A stretch of 64,000 bases of DNA. Origin: Miscanthus floridulus. Its lineage: Eukaryota > Streptophyta > Magnoliopsida > Poales > Poaceae. How positions within the stretch are numbered: position 1 is the stretch's first letter; every line of letters begins with the position of its first letter. A model generated the notes under the pieces. That model ran no database searches, had not been told where the DNA came from, and saw only the letters and a list, made by a program, of their open reading frames with translations. The position numbers were made by a program, and so were the translations under genes. Of the stretch, positions 1 through 10,952 are shown one piece after another. Location: NCBI RefSeq assembly GCF_019320115.1, contig NC_089586.1, positions 2,380,804 through 2,444,803 on the forward strand, read 5' to 3'.

Positions 1-2628
1 ACCGAAGCTCTACCGCGATCATCTCACCGTGGTCAAGCCACTCCGGTGAGCCTCTTGTCGATTCTTTTTGTGGTTTAGCTTCCCCGTGACATCCTGTTGC
101 TCGTAAGCTCGATCATTTTCCTAGTCGTAGCCCAGTCACGTTGGAAAGTGTCTCGCTGCCGTGCCCGCGCCACCGTGGCCGCCATGGCCGGCGTGGAGCT
201 TCCTCCAGTGCTCCTACTGCTGTTCTAGGTGTCGGGGTATGTTTGCAGGGTGGTGTTGGTCATGCTGGTGCGGTCCGCCTCACCGGTGCCTCACCGCTGG
301 CGAGTTTGATCAGCCAGAGCTGGCAGCGCCGCCATGTCCTGTGTTTGTGTCACTGATGAACGGGCCCAGGCTGTTAGTGAGAGAAGGGAGAGAACAGAGA
401 GATTTTGTATTTTCTGGATTTTAAACAGAAACTTTGGAAATTCATAGGAAAATAATTACAGCTCTAGAAATTCTAAACATTTGTGTGTAGCTTCTGTACA
501 TGTTCTATTATGGTTTAAAAATATGAAACTTGAAATTTGAATAAATTTTTAATGTTCAAAAATTTAGTCAATTAATTAATAAATGTAATTTTCATAATTT
601 TTGTACGCCACTGTATAACTCCAAAAATTATGAAATTTATTTTGGTACACTAATTTGTCATGAGGAAGCTTACATAAAATTTTGAGGTCATTTGGAACAA
701 GTTCGTTTTGGGCTTATTTCCAAATTAATTCAAAAAAATAAATAAAAGCAAACCCTGAGTGTTAGGTTAGAGTTTGATTTTTGTTTTGGTCATGTTTTGT
801 GACCAGTAGAGTTTCAAGATCAATTTAGTCAAGTCACTTAGGTCATAAGCCCTAGGTCATTAAAGTGTTGGTTAGAGTTTAGTTAATGAGTGATTTCATT
901 CATTAAGGGTAGAACTTTGGAGTGAAACTTTAGGTAGTTCTTTAGAAGAATGTAGGGTTTCTTAGTAAACATTTTTGTGTGGTCCTTGATGGTAGAATTG
1001 CAAGTTGGTTTTGTTGGCTTGCAACTGTACCGTGAAGGAAAGTTGTACTCAAGGTGTTATTATATTTCATGCACCATGAAAGCATCATGTTTACATTATC
1101 ATCATGTTGAAGCATATGTTATTATTTTGTGTAGAATCCGAGAGTGAACCGATCCTAGTTGAGCAAGTTGTGGAAGAATCCCCGGTTGTCTCGGGATTCA
1201 ATATTTGTGGTACTGATCCGGAACCTGAGATCAACAACGAAGGCAAGCCCTGGTTTATGCATTAAACCATTACCTTGTTTACTTTGAAAAGTTTATCACC
1301 TATGTTACTTATTGCATTAAGTTGATTAATTCAAATATTACCTACTTGATGCATTGCCTACCTTGTTAATTGTTTACCATCCTTGAAGATGATTTCATTT
1401 ACAAAGGCGTAGAATGCTTAGTATGCTTTATAGTAGGCTTTCAAAGTAAAAGTTTCAATACAATCAAAGATGGCATTCTAGCCAAAGAAAGAAAGAAGAT
1501 AGAATGAACTAGAGACTAGTCAGGTGACTTATCTTGAATATTGGGTAATGTTGCCGACTATGTCGCTTAAAGGCCACTCATTGTGGATGTTCTGAACGAG
1601 ACACTTTGTAGTACTGGTCTCATACTCCGGTAAGCCTACTTCGGCTAATCCGATACTAAGATGAATGTCCACGCATTGGGAGTGGAGAGATGGCGGGAGT
1701 CACGTGTACCCTTGTGGCTGGAATGTGGCCGGATTGGAGGTGTGCTGTGCTCTCGGGTGGCGTGGAGACGGCTTAGTATAGGAGGATCTGGTAGCGAGGT
1801 TGATATATGCAAGATTAAGTTCTACATATATCGTGTGATAAGGAATCCCTAGTTAGGACTTGAATCAATTCGAATTACCGGTGCTCCGTGGATATGGAGA
1901 CTCGATTCATTACAGAAGCAATGCAGGACTGGTGAATTACTAAAACTTGAGAAAAGGAATGGAATGAGAAGGATTGGAACATGGGATATGAACACTTAGT
2001 TCGAGATAATGAACTAAGAAGACTTAGGGGTAAAACTTGAAAATAGGATAAAAAATAGTAAGCTTTTGGCAAAGAACTTTTGAATCTTGCTACATCCTTA
2101 CCTTGTCCCAACACCTGCATCCCTAAAGTCCTTCACCCCCTTTTTCGTCGGGTCAGTCTTGTTGAGTACTTTTGTACTCAGGGTTTGTTAACCCTTGTTG
2201 CAGGTGAGTCGCATGCGCAGGCTTGTTTTGGTCCCTGCTGCATGTCAGTGTTTGAAGTCAATGACGATGAGGAATGATGAATGGTCTTTGGACAAGGCAC
2301 TAGTTTGTATGAAAAATAATGTTAATGTAATATTATCCCGCTACTATGGTTGTATGACAATTATAGTTTTGTAAGTTTGAAACAACTGGTTTGTAATATT
2401 AAAACTTAAGTCTTCCGCTTATAATCTCCGATATGTATATTGAAAACTATTGTAATCTGCAATGTCTGTGATTGGGATCCTGTTCGGAAAAGATTCGTGG
2501 ATGATTCGGGTTTCCCGAGGACACTCGACAGGCCTGTTAAGTTGTTGGGAACTGGTGTACGCTATCAGAGGTCTGTTGAGACAACGATAGGTGCACGTGG
2601 GCCTGATTTCTTAGGAGGTTCTACCACA
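1..2628 (+). repeat. Ty3-gypsy (Tekay/Del-like) 5' LTR, left end outside window
   Basis: This is a long LTR with no real coding capacity. The right end is fixed by the terminal CCACA at 2628, followed two bases later by a Met-tRNA-type primer-binding site at 2631. A second copy of the last ~145 bp of the LTR lies at 4156-4300 and ends in the same way. The stretch around 2150-2250 (a TTGAGTACTTTTGTACTCAG motif) resembles the leader of Tekay/Del-type chromovirus LTRs in grasses. That lineage is also suggested by the integrase remnant downstream. The left end was not found, so the window may start inside the LTR. The lineage assignment is inference from remembered motifs. Confidence 0.7.
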
Positions 2629-2630
2629 GC

Positions 2631-2648
2631 TGGTATCAGAGCAGGTCC
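2631..2648 (+). other. Primer-binding site (initiator Met tRNA type)
   Basis: TGGTATCAGAGCAGGTCC matches the usual plant primer site complementary to the 3' end of initiator Met tRNA. It lies two bases after the CCACA end of the LTR, the standard place for reverse-transcription priming. Confidence 0.85.
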
Positions 2649-3014
2649 TATCTAAGATCATTGTAGGTTACTTTGGAAAAACCTTCAAATTGATTTGGAT
2701 CAAAGAAAGTAAACTTGATATTTTAAAGTTCAAATTCCTTTCTTCTTACCTCTGATCTAGCCTCAATCCTATCTTATTTGAAAGTTCATGGCGGATAATA
2801 TGATTAGGTTTGTCCTATGTATTAAAAATCTAGTACTTTTGATTATATAAATCTTTTGTACCTAGATTCGTAAGATCGATTCATGCATCATGCTTGAACA
2901 CCTTGCATAATAATTCCCCTTAAAAGTGGTTGGGTAAGTAATGTCAATCCCATTCTTGCTAACCTCCATTATCCTCAAGCTATCCTTATAGTCCTACCCT
3001 AACTTCTACAGGCT

Positions 3015-3551
3015 ATGGCAAAGACCAAGATAACCGCACGCAAGTCCACCGGACCTCATGGAGTCCCTCATCACTAGTTGGCACCACGAAACCATGAGCT
3101 TGGTGAAGGAAGTTCCAGGACCTTAGGAGATGAAGGATCTTCAAGCAATCCCACCAACATTGAGAACCTTACCATGGAGCTCAACACTCTTCATCGAGCT
3201 CATGCCAAAGATCAAGAGAAGCTGGCAGAAATGCGAAGGGCCATCACCATGACCACCGAGCTACGGAATGAAGCCTGGACACGAGAGGATGTGGCCAATG
3301 AACGCATCCATGAGTTGGAGTTCTATGTAGAAGACCTGGAGATGGACAATGCCATTCTTCATGAGAATGTCCACATGATGTATGCTCAACTTCATCCTCC
3401 TCATGGGGATGGTGAAGTTACAGATGAAGAAATGATTGTAGATCCAGGAGAAGTCTAGGATGAAGATGAGGAGGAGGACCCTAAGGAATTAGTGTACTTC
3501 TCAGATGAAGATGAGGTTCCGTCCGATATGGACATGGACGTCGATGACTGA
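3015..3551 (+). pseudogene. Leader ORF of gypsy element with histone-H3-tail-like N-terminus
   Basis: This ORF lies about 380 bases after the primer site. The ATG at 3015 opens a frame beginning MAKTKITARKSTG, which matches the histone H3 tail at 11 of the first 13 positions. A TAG at 3075-3077 falls where H3 has Gln in its Q-L-A segment. The same frame reopens at once and runs to 3458 (TAG), then to TGA at 3549-3551. Residues from about 40 onward are charged and heptad-like (repeated Leu, Met, Glu, Arg), consistent with a coiled coil, and the C-terminus is very acidic. There is no histone fold and no zinc knuckle. A pyrimidine-rich tract and AG at about 3700-3711 may be a splice acceptor before the next ORF (gag), which is deleted here. 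The position is typical of extra ORFs upstream of gag. The function is unknown, and the two stops argue that this copy is dead. Confidence 0.6.
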
Positions 3552-3748
3552 GAGCTTGGAGTAGTAATAGTTCCTTTACTGATTTTCTAGTAAACTAGGG
3601 TTGTCTTGTAGGATACAAGACATGTAATATAAATAAGTAACCCTTTGTAGCATGAAACCTTTTAACTGCTTTCAATAAATATTAATGTAAATAAACGTGT
3701 CTCTCTAACAGATGCCTTGTCCTAACACCCAAGCTGGTGCAAGTACCT

Positions 3749-4155
3749 CACAAGACCATTGTCTCTGATAGAGGGTCATTGTTTGTATCTAAGTTTTGGA
3801 AAAGTCTACATGAGTCTTTGGGAACCAAACTTATCCGCAGTTCTGCTTATCATCCGCAAATAGATAGATAGACTGAAAGGGTAAATCAAATTCTTGAAGA
3901 TATGTTGAGAGCATGTGTCCTTTCCTATGGTGCTAAATAGGATGAATGTCTTCCCTTAGCTGAATTCTTATATAACAATAGCTATCAAGAGAGCATTAAA
4001 ATGGCACAATTCGAAGCATTGTATGGCCGTAGATGCCAGACACCTTTAAATTGGTCAGAAGCTGGAGAACGTTGGTTCTTTGGGCCGGATGTGGTCAAGG
4101 AAGCTGAACAGAAAGTTAAACTCATACAAGCTAATATGAAGGTAACTCAATCCCG
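3749..4155 (+). pseudogene. Ty3-gypsy integrase fragment
   Basis: The conceptual translation gives the C-terminal half of a chromovirus integrase: a V-S-D-R-G segment (second catalytic Asp), the A-Y-H-P-Q motif and T-E-R-V-N-Q (catalytic Glu region), then A-L-Y-G-R-R-C and L-N-W-S-E. Stops at about 3869 and 3938 interrupt it. The N-terminal zinc domain and all upstream pol domains (protease, RT, RNase H) are missing, so the ~3.6 kb normally found between gag and integrase has been deleted at about 3750. The right end runs directly into an LTR fragment. Identity as gypsy integrase is clear; the sublineage is inferred. Confidence 0.85.
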
Positions 4156-4300
4156 ACAGAAAAGATTCGTGGATGATTCGGGTTTCCCGAGGACACCTGA
4201 TAGGCCTGTTAAGTTGTTGGGAACTCGTGTACGCTATCAGAGGTCTGTTGAGACAACGATAGGTGCACGTGGGCCCGATTTCTTAGGAGATTCTGCCACA
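4156..4300 (+). repeat. 3' end of the gypsy LTR (truncated 3' LTR)
   Basis: This segment is nearly the same as 2486-2628, with a few substitutions, and ends in the same CCACA. It is the last ~145 bp of the 3' LTR. The rest of that LTR and the 3' internal region are deleted, with the junction inside a short GAAAAG shared by integrase and LTR. Confidence 0.85.
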
Positions 4301-4302
4301 GC

Positions 4303-4680
4303 AGTCTATCGAGTGGTATGCCCATGGTAGTAGATAAATCAGTGGGAATGTGCGTGATCAGGAATTGGATGGTAACAGAGACACATGACACAAGATTTAT
4401 ACAGGTTCAGGCTATCAATGTGACGTAAAACTCTATGTCTTGTACTCTGTTATTTTGTATTGATTGTGTATCAGATTTGATATCTCATCTAGGGGACCCC
4501 TGCCTCTCTTTATATACTCTAGAGGGATAGGGTTACAAGAAAATATCATATTTGGTATTATACAATAAACCACATCTTTTTGTAGCCTTGCGGTGCACGT
4601 CTTGATCTTGTGGGTTGGGCCACCTTTGATGGTGCGGCCCATGTCTTGTCTTGTGTGTACCGGGGGGTATATCCCCCATA
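4303..4680 (-). repeat. 3' LTR of a non-autonomous LTR retrotransposon (minus strand)
   Basis: This aligns over its length with the reverse-oriented LTR at 28724-29097/31556-31659 and with the plus-strand LTRs at 29098-29458 and 31147-31555. Shared landmarks are the GGTATGCCCA start block, the CAGGTTCAGGC block, a TATATAAAGAGAGGC-type promoter (read on minus, about 4497-4515) and the GGGGGTAT end. The first ~20 bases of the family consensus are missing. A purine-rich tract (CTCGGGGACTAGC on minus) adjoins at 4681-4695, marking this as the 3' LTR of a minus-strand copy. Confidence 0.8.
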
Positions 4681-5990
4681 GCTAGTCCCCGAGCACTTTG
4701 CATCCTTTGAGCAATGCAGTCCTAAACAAGTCCGAGCAGTTTGATGTGAAGCCGACTAGTTTAACTGGTGATTCGAACGATGAAAGTCAAAGCCGACCAG
4801 TTTAATTGGTGATCCGAGGGATGGAAGTCGAAGCCGACCAGTTTAACTGGTTAGGAGACCTCAGACTTAGCCAAGTAAGGCTTTCCAAAAGGATATAAGG
4901 GGCTCAAGATTAATTTTAAAAATTATTCACCTCAAATAAAGTATAGCCACTTAGACTCCGTTTGCGAGGTCAGATGATTATCATCCATGACTTAGTCAAT
5001 AAGGAGAGTAAATTAGAAAATAAGCACTACATTTACCACCAGGTGAAGTGTAGCCACTTAGTCCTTGAGCCTGCTAGAAGATAAAGAAACAAATTTTATA
5101 GCAGGGTCAAAGAAAATAAGCCTGAAAGCTTGCCAATGTCATCTGTCATGTGCGTATCAAGACCGTAGACATGCTACCCAAGATCAGCACCCTAATTCGA
5201 ATAGCACGAAGCAAGTTGATAGCATACCAATGAGACATAACAAGATCCGACCGCCAAGGGAGTCCCTAGCTTAGCTGGTGACTCTTGCACGAATAATCCA
5301 AATGCCGAGGAGTCCCTAGCTTAGCTGGCAACGCTTGCATGAAGAATCCAAATGCTGAGGAGTCCCCAGCTTAGCTGGAGAGCCCCTAGTGTGGCTGACG
5401 ATGAAGCGACGAACAATCCAAACGTCGTGGAGTCCCTAGCTTAGCTGGCGAGCTCCCAGCATAGCTGATGATGAAGCATCGGATAATCCGACCAGTTGGT
5501 TGGCGAAGAATCGAGCATCGAGCAGCCCAACCAAATGGTCAGCGACGAAGTGAGCGTCGAGTAGAAGTGAACGTCGAACAGTTCAACCAACTGGTCGGCG
5601 ATGAAGTCCATGAACCTAGCGGTCTGACCAGTTGATCGGCGGAGAAGTCCGAAGGCCAGGTGGTGCGATGACCTGGACAATGATCCTGTAATAAATATGT
5701 AGAATAAGTAGTACATGATATAAAAATAAATATATGAACTTGACGATGAAGGCAGCAGAGCGGAATAGATAGACATTATTTTGTATGAAGTGTTCATATT
5801 TTAAATATGAGTAACTTCCTGTCAGTTGGTTCTGTATCGCATCACTAGCCCCGACTAGCCCATACTCCATAGCGTAGAGTGCTTAGCACCCGTTTACGCA
5901 TAAGAGCACAGGTGTCGCCGAGGAGCCACTACCAACCACCCATAACGCAGAAGGTTAGGCTCTTTTTAGATGACATCAACAGATAATGTC
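4681..5990 (-). mobile_element. Internal region of the non-autonomous LTR element, 5' part lost
   Basis: There is no long ORF. About 5250-5500 holds several diverged tandem copies built around GAGTCCCTAGCTTAGCTGG, the minus-strand counterpart of the 37-bp minisatellite at 30441-30809. About 5850-5960 matches 27510-27640 and, inverted, 29880-29990. The element therefore belongs to the same family as the nested pair at about 27420-31659. The 5' LTR and primer site are absent. Homology fades at about 5990, where other repeated sequence begins. Confidence 0.65.
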
Positions 5991-6109
5991 AATGGACTAC
6001 GTACGGATGGTGTCGGGGAAAAAATATGTCGGAGTGTTAGCAACTACTGTGGATTTCACTACACATCTCGCCAAAACTTAACATTTGTACCCACAACAAC
6101 CGAATATTT

Positions 6110-6400
6110 TATTTGTCTCAGAGGACAAAAAATTAGTGTGTGCTGGCACAAATCACAAAAAACAAACTTCAATATGTGTTAGCACAGATCACATTAAATA
6201 ATTTTTTCTATGTAAGGACAAGGACAAAAAATAAGATGTGCGTTGGCACAAATCAAAATTATCGAAGTTCATGAAGTGTTAGCATAAATCAAAAGAGATA
6301 TTTTTTTCTATGAAATGACAAGGATAAAAAAGAGGTGTGTGTTGACACAAATCAAAATAAACATATTTGAAAATCTGCTAGCACAAATCACAAAGGATAT
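6110..6400. repeat. ~100-bp tandem repeat, three degenerate copies
   Basis: The block AGGACAAAAA (AGGATAAAAA in the third copy) recurs at about 6122, 6221 and 6321. In each copy it is followed by a G/T-rich stretch, GGCACAAATC, and then a TTAGCA(C/T)A(A/G)ATC motif. The copies are diverged and AT-rich. No coding potential was seen. It could be a subterminal repeat array of a DNA transposon, but no terminal repeats were identified. Confidence 0.6.
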
Positions 6401-7269
6401 TGACTTGTAATCACTTGTCAGAAAGACTAATATTGACCTATATACATAGTTCGTTGTAAATAATATACAGTCACACAGAAAAAGTAAATGGAAGAACACA
6501 TACCAAACTACACCATCATAGTCAATACTAATCAAAGGACAAGAAAAAGGTGCAAGCGTGACTTGCAAAAGTACAGTTAATAAAAGACCCCGTCGAGTTC
6601 TTGAAGTGGAATAAGGAAACTCCTATATGGGTCAAGAAATAACTTTATTTACATGGTATAATCATGTGAATGAAGTAAGTCATAAGTGTCTCCTTGTTTA
6701 CAGTTTTCTGAATAGTTCTCGAAATTATGGCAGTATAGTTCATGACATATTTCGAGGGGGAGAATTGTCAGATGAATTAAGAGTAAGAATTAAGATCAAT
6801 TAAGAAAGATACTCTTTATTAAGAGTGAGATAAAGATTAATTAAGATAAATATGACCGTCGGAGGAGTACAATGGTCACAATAACGATACCCCTAAGCAG
6901 AGAAATAGCTAAATTCTTAGACTTTTTAAAGTTTCGATAGGAAGATAGCGTAGTCAGCCTCAAAGATATTAAGGCGGTGCTTAAAGCGCCATATAAGGTT
7001 TTAACAGATTAAGCCCAAATAAGCAATTTGAGGATGTACTATCTTCATATAAGATGGGATGATCTGGAGGAGCACGGTATGTAGAGACCTATGACTTGAA
7101 GAGAAGCGGTACTGCGTGCCTACTTCAGTGATTCAAAACAACAAATTTCTCAATACATGTTGATGTTATATAACTTATACAACAGCTGTTGTTAGCTCTT
7201 CGAAGAAGATAAATAATGTAAACAAGCATCTTGTGATATAGGAGCCTATAGAATCAATTGCCTCTTGAC

Positions 7270-8415
7270 AATGAAGAGCAACAACCGCCCCATATGAAAG
7301 TGTCAGAAGCTGAGCTCCCAAAAGGTCTTAAAGAATTAGTAAACTAGTTTTTCTGATGACTATGAAGCCTATGTTAGTGAAGAAAGTTCAAATGGAGGGT
7401 GGTCCCACCTCATTTGAAGAAGCTATGGAAGTTGAAATGAATTCGATGAATACCAACGATGTTTGGGACTTAGAAAAAATTCCTAATTGAGCCAAAACAG
7501 TAGGCTGTGAAAGGGTCTACAAGACAAAATATGACTCCAAAGAAAATATGAAAAGATATAAAGCATGACTTATAGTAAAAGGCTTTACGCAAAGCCAATG
7601 AAAAGATTATGATGAGAGTTTTCTCTCCAATCTCATGCAAGGATTATTTTAGAATCATAATGGTGTTATTGGCATATTACGATTTAAAGTTATATCAGAT
7701 GGATGTAAAGATAGCATTCCTCAACGAGAATTTATATGAAAACGTTTACATGGCACAACCCAAAGATTTTGTCGTGGAAGAAAAAGAACGTATGTGATGC
7801 CGTCTGTAGAAATTCATTTATGGGTTAAAACAAGTCTCTAGATAGTAGTATTTAAAGTTGATGAAACGATAAAAAAGTTTGGGTTTAAAGAAAATGAGAA
7901 GGATAATAGCGTTTATGCGAAGTTCAAGAATAAAAAAATTCTTTTTCCACATTCTGTATGTAGATGACATCCTACTTACTAGTAGTGATATTAATTTACC
8001 ATTGGAGAAGAAGAAGTTCTTGTCCTCAAGTTTCAATATGAATGATCTTGATGAAGTGTCATTGGTTCGAGGAATTAAAATTCATCAAGAAAGAAAGGGG
8101 TATTAGGACTATCGCAAATGCATACTTAGAAAAGATTCTAAAGAAATAAAGTATGCATGCGAGTAAACCTACGTTTGCTCCTATAGTCAAGGTAATAGAT
8201 TAGGAACCGATATGAGATCGATTAAATGAATATGGTTTCATATGCTTCAGCTATTAAAAGCTTAATGAATGTACAGGTAAGAGCTTACTTTGACGTAGCT
8301 TATGTATCCGGGATATTTTGGCAGAAGTCCAGTCTAGATATAGATCACTAGAATGGAGTTAAAAATATCTTGTAATTTTTGTAAAGTATCATAGACCTCA
8401 TGCTAAGAAAGAACG
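7270..8415 (+). pseudogene. Ty1-copia pol (RT / start of RNase H) pseudogene
   Basis: Pieces of a copia reverse transcriptase can be read in order across shifting frames: the P-T-S-F-E-E-A-M entry region (~7405), V-W-D-L-E (~7465), G-F-T-Q (~7580), Q-M-D-V-K (~7697), Y-M-A-Q-P (~7747), Y-V-D-D-I-L-L (catalytic, ~7957), G-I-K-I-H, then Y-A-S-A-I and the W-N-G-V linker to RNase H near 8350. Many stops and frameshifts separate the pieces. No flanking LTR pair was established, although a CGAGGGGGAGAATTGT purine tract at about 6755-6770 could be the 3' boundary of a related copia. The fragment ends only about 80 bases before an apparent host splice acceptor at 8500. Confidence 0.8.
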
Positions 8416-8500
8416 CATGGTGACTGAATCCTTCTCCTGTCACTCTCCTCGGTTCCTCGGACCTCTTGCTTGCTCATCATCCATCCCTCATCTTTGGCAG

Positions 8501-8579
8501 CCTCTTCACAGCGTGCTGCTGCTTCTGCTGCCACGAGGCCTGCGAGTGCTGCCTCGACTGCCTCTGCTGCTGCGGCTAA
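8501..8579 (+). pseudogene. Isolated Cys-rich last exon (CYSTM-like) plus 3' UTR
   Basis: A clear acceptor (CATCTTTGGCAG) at 8489-8500 precedes a frame that reads SLFTACCCFCC, then HEACECCLDCLCCCG and TAA at 8577-8579. Ten of the last 21 residues are Cys. This resembles the C-terminal Cys-rich module of small plant stress-related CYSTM-type membrane proteins, but that family call is inference. Sequence after the stop (to about 8850) looks like an ordinary plant 3' UTR. Upstream, only ~80 bases of intron remain before a copia fragment, and no earlier exon is found nearby. An isolated first exon with compatible phase lies at 27346-27404 on the same strand but downstream. Confidence 0.5.
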
Positions 8580-9305
8580 TCAGTTGTTCCTGACAAGCTG
8601 ATCCTCACAGCGATGAGAACAGCTAGTTCAGGAACCCTGCTGGAACTTGGAATGGAATTAAGATCTGTGTTTGTTGATTGTTGTTGACTTGATGCACAAA
8701 TGTGATATGCCAGCTGTGCTTTAAGGTTCAAAAGTGATGGTGGATGTGTAGAGATATACTGTGTTATTTTTCTGATCTTGCTCACATGTATCATTATAGC
8801 TATAATGCACCCTTTGTTATTATTCATATGTTTGTTTGTACAAATAGGTTTTTTTCGTTCTTAATTAGAGGGGCCATCGGGGCCAGCCATCTTTACCTCA
8901 TGAAGTTTTCAATCATTTTTTTCTTTTATCAAACAAAAAAGTACATAAATAAAATATTCATAAATTGATGAGCACGAAGATGATGAGAATAAATATGCTA
9001 TGGTAGGCACAAAATAAATATGCTCACAGAGAAAGCATCACATGAATCACGTCTCCTGCAATTAGGGAGAATATGTGTAGAGCAACGATTTTGAGACATC
9101 TTTAAGAGAAACGTGAAATTTCTCTATTTCACAAGATCTCAGTGTTGAAGATACTCGATAAATAAAAACAATTTTACATCTACTGCTACGTGTATGAAAA
9201 TGATTAATGGCACTGCTACACAATTTGCTGTTCTAATTCATCAATCAGATTTTTCTGTCATCTAATGTGGACCTACCATAGCACCAATACTTGCCGTAGC
9301 TAACC

Positions 9306-10123
9306 TCAGAAAATGTATGTGCAAGCCACCGCAGTAAGAACAGTTGTCAAGAACACAGAGACTACATTGACCCCGTTGTTATCCAGTATGTTCATCCCTG
9401 AAATCCTCGTTACGGTTGGACCATCTACTCCCACCACCTAAGCAAAACAAACATAGCACAACAGAGAATCAGCTTTTAAAATCAGAGACAAAGGAGATAA
9501 GGATATGTAGACATCGGGCAGATTTCAAATAGTTTAGGTTGTGATACCTTGTTGCGAACACTGCAGAACCCACTATACTGGACTATTGCGCCCAAGAACG
9601 AATCGATCAGGCTTCCACATAGGCCAGCAGCTGTAGCCAAGGGTATAACTAGCAGCTGGCTCCAGAATACATCAGAAGCACACTGAGTGGTGAATAATCC
9701 TATCAGCACAAACGCAAGCCCAATCAGCTGCTGCTGCTGCGAGAAGCCCATCTATGGTTACACCACCATTCGTACCCTTCCGCACTCTCTCATAAAATTG
9801 AAAGGAAACAGTGAAAGATTAAAATTATATGTTTGCTAATGATTTGTGAAATCAGGAAAAAAAAGCCTTAACATTACCTTGAATGTTGTGATAATTCATG
9901 GCTCAGCTTTACTAAGAATCCCGAGCTCAGAAGACCATGTATCACCATTGCAGCAAGCATAATGTCCGATAACACCACCAATAAGAGCAGTTACAAGAGT
10001 TGACTCTTTTGAATCCAAGCACCTATCTGTCCCTCCAGTAACTGATGCTATCAAAACAACCAAGATACTTGCAATGCCGCTATTTGACAAAACTTGCTTC
10101 CTGCCAATAAGAGCGGGGTGCAC
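9306..10123 (-). pseudogene. TMEM19 / DUF92 (PGR-like) pseudogene, three 3' exons
   Basis: Three minus-strand exons with GT-AG borders: 10123-9878, 9788-9548 and 9437-9306. Diagnostic DUF92/TMEM19 motifs are G-D-T-W-S-S-E-L-G (exon 1), R-K-G-T-N-G-G-V-T, T-T-Q-C-A-S-D-V and L-C-G-S-L-I-D-S-F-L-G-A with Q-Y-S-G-F-C-S-V-R-N-K (exon 2), and S-G-M-N-I-L-D-N-N-G-V-N with a final hydrophobic helix (exon 3). The family comprises multipass membrane proteins; plant members include PGR, linked to glucose response. Two lesions are seen. A TGA near 9895 stands where the family has Arg (CGA) before I-T-T-F-K. A frameshift lies in the Ala-coding GCA repeat near 9730, so codons before and after it are in different frames. 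The N-terminal exons are absent. It is a broken gene copy; the exon borders are well supported. Confidence 0.88.
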
Positions 10124-10650
10124 CTGCATTAGAGAGATTCAGAAGGGAACTTTCTGAAATCCAAACATATCCAGCTAAGTAATGATATCAATTGTCAATA
10201 TTTTCAAAATTAAAAAGCATACAGATACAGGCACAATGGTTGAACCTCATTTACATCCAATGTCATGTGGGGCTAAGTCTACCAGCGAACAAGGCTCAGG
10301 ATAGGAAAACTGAATTTGGGTCTTGATTGATAATCGATTACAAGTTCCATATATATAGTTTCCCTCTCTATCTCTAAGAAACAAACTCTTATATATAGCT
10401 GGATGTGCCCACGTCCTGGGACTCATGGCGTGCATTGCGACGTCAGTGTCACACTGGGAGACGTAGCCCCACAATCGACAGTGACATCCAGATCAAGAGC
10501 TTTTGTTTTGGAAAAAGTGACTCATTAAATCTGAAAAAAGATAAATACAGGTGGAGGATAATGTTACATCAAAATAGAAACTGGTCATTCTTTATTATTT
10601 TTTGTATTCTAGCAACCCTATGAGTAAGAGTGAACATATAATGTAATAAT
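10124..10650. other. Intergenic, no gene seen; CACTA target site
   Basis: No further TMEM19 exon or other coding match is visible here. The last three bases, AAT (10648-10650), are the left target-site duplication of the CACTA element, matched by AAT at 23038-23040. Confidence 0.6.
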
Positions 10651-10664
10651 CACTAGTAGAGAAC
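10651..10664 (+). repeat. CACTA left terminal inverted repeat
   Basis: CACTAGTAGAGAAC begins directly after the AAT duplication. It pairs with the right terminus, with a single A/G difference at base 5. Similarity weakens after about 14 bases. Confidence 0.93.
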
Positions 10665-10674
10665 AGACCTTTGA

Positions 10675-10935
10675 TCCTCGGCCAAAATGGGCTCTAGTCC
10701 CGGAATTTTTTGCCCCCGGGACTAGAAATACCTTTAGTCCCGGTTGGTGGCTCTAACCGGGACTAAAGGTCCCTGCCCAACGGCTACTGCGCCAGACAGA
10801 GGTGGCAGGGACCTTTAGTCCCGGTTGGAGCCACCAACCGGGACTAAAGGTATACTTTTACTCCCGGGCCGTGGCTGCGCCCGGGGTTGGAAAGTTACCT
10901 TTAGTCCCGGTTGGATCTATCAACCGGGACTAAAT
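10675..10935. repeat. CACTA 5' subterminal repeat array
   Basis: At least six copies of CTTTAGTCCCGG or its complement are arranged as hairpins (for example TTTAGTCCCGGTTGG facing CCAACCGGGACTAAA). Such arrays bind the element's TNPA-type protein in En/Spm. They end about ten bases before the TATA box at 10944. Confidence 0.9.
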
Positions 10936-10943
10936 GTTCTCCC

Positions 10944-10952
10944 TTTATAAAT
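10944..10952 (+). promoter_or_regulatory. Putative TATA box of the left CACTA promoter
   Basis: TTTATAAAT follows the subterminal array and precedes a C/T-rich leader (10965-11110) typical of a plant 5' UTR. It is the likely promoter for the GRF and TNP2 genes. Confidence 0.55.

Noticed and set aside
3015..3090. A genuine histone H3 gene fragment
   Set aside because: Only the tail resembles H3. The following residues are unlike the histone fold, and the ORF occupies the leader position of a gypsy element.
10675..10935. CRISPR-like array of short repeats
   Set aside because: The repeats are inverted CACTA subterminal motifs without regular spacers, in a plant nuclear context.
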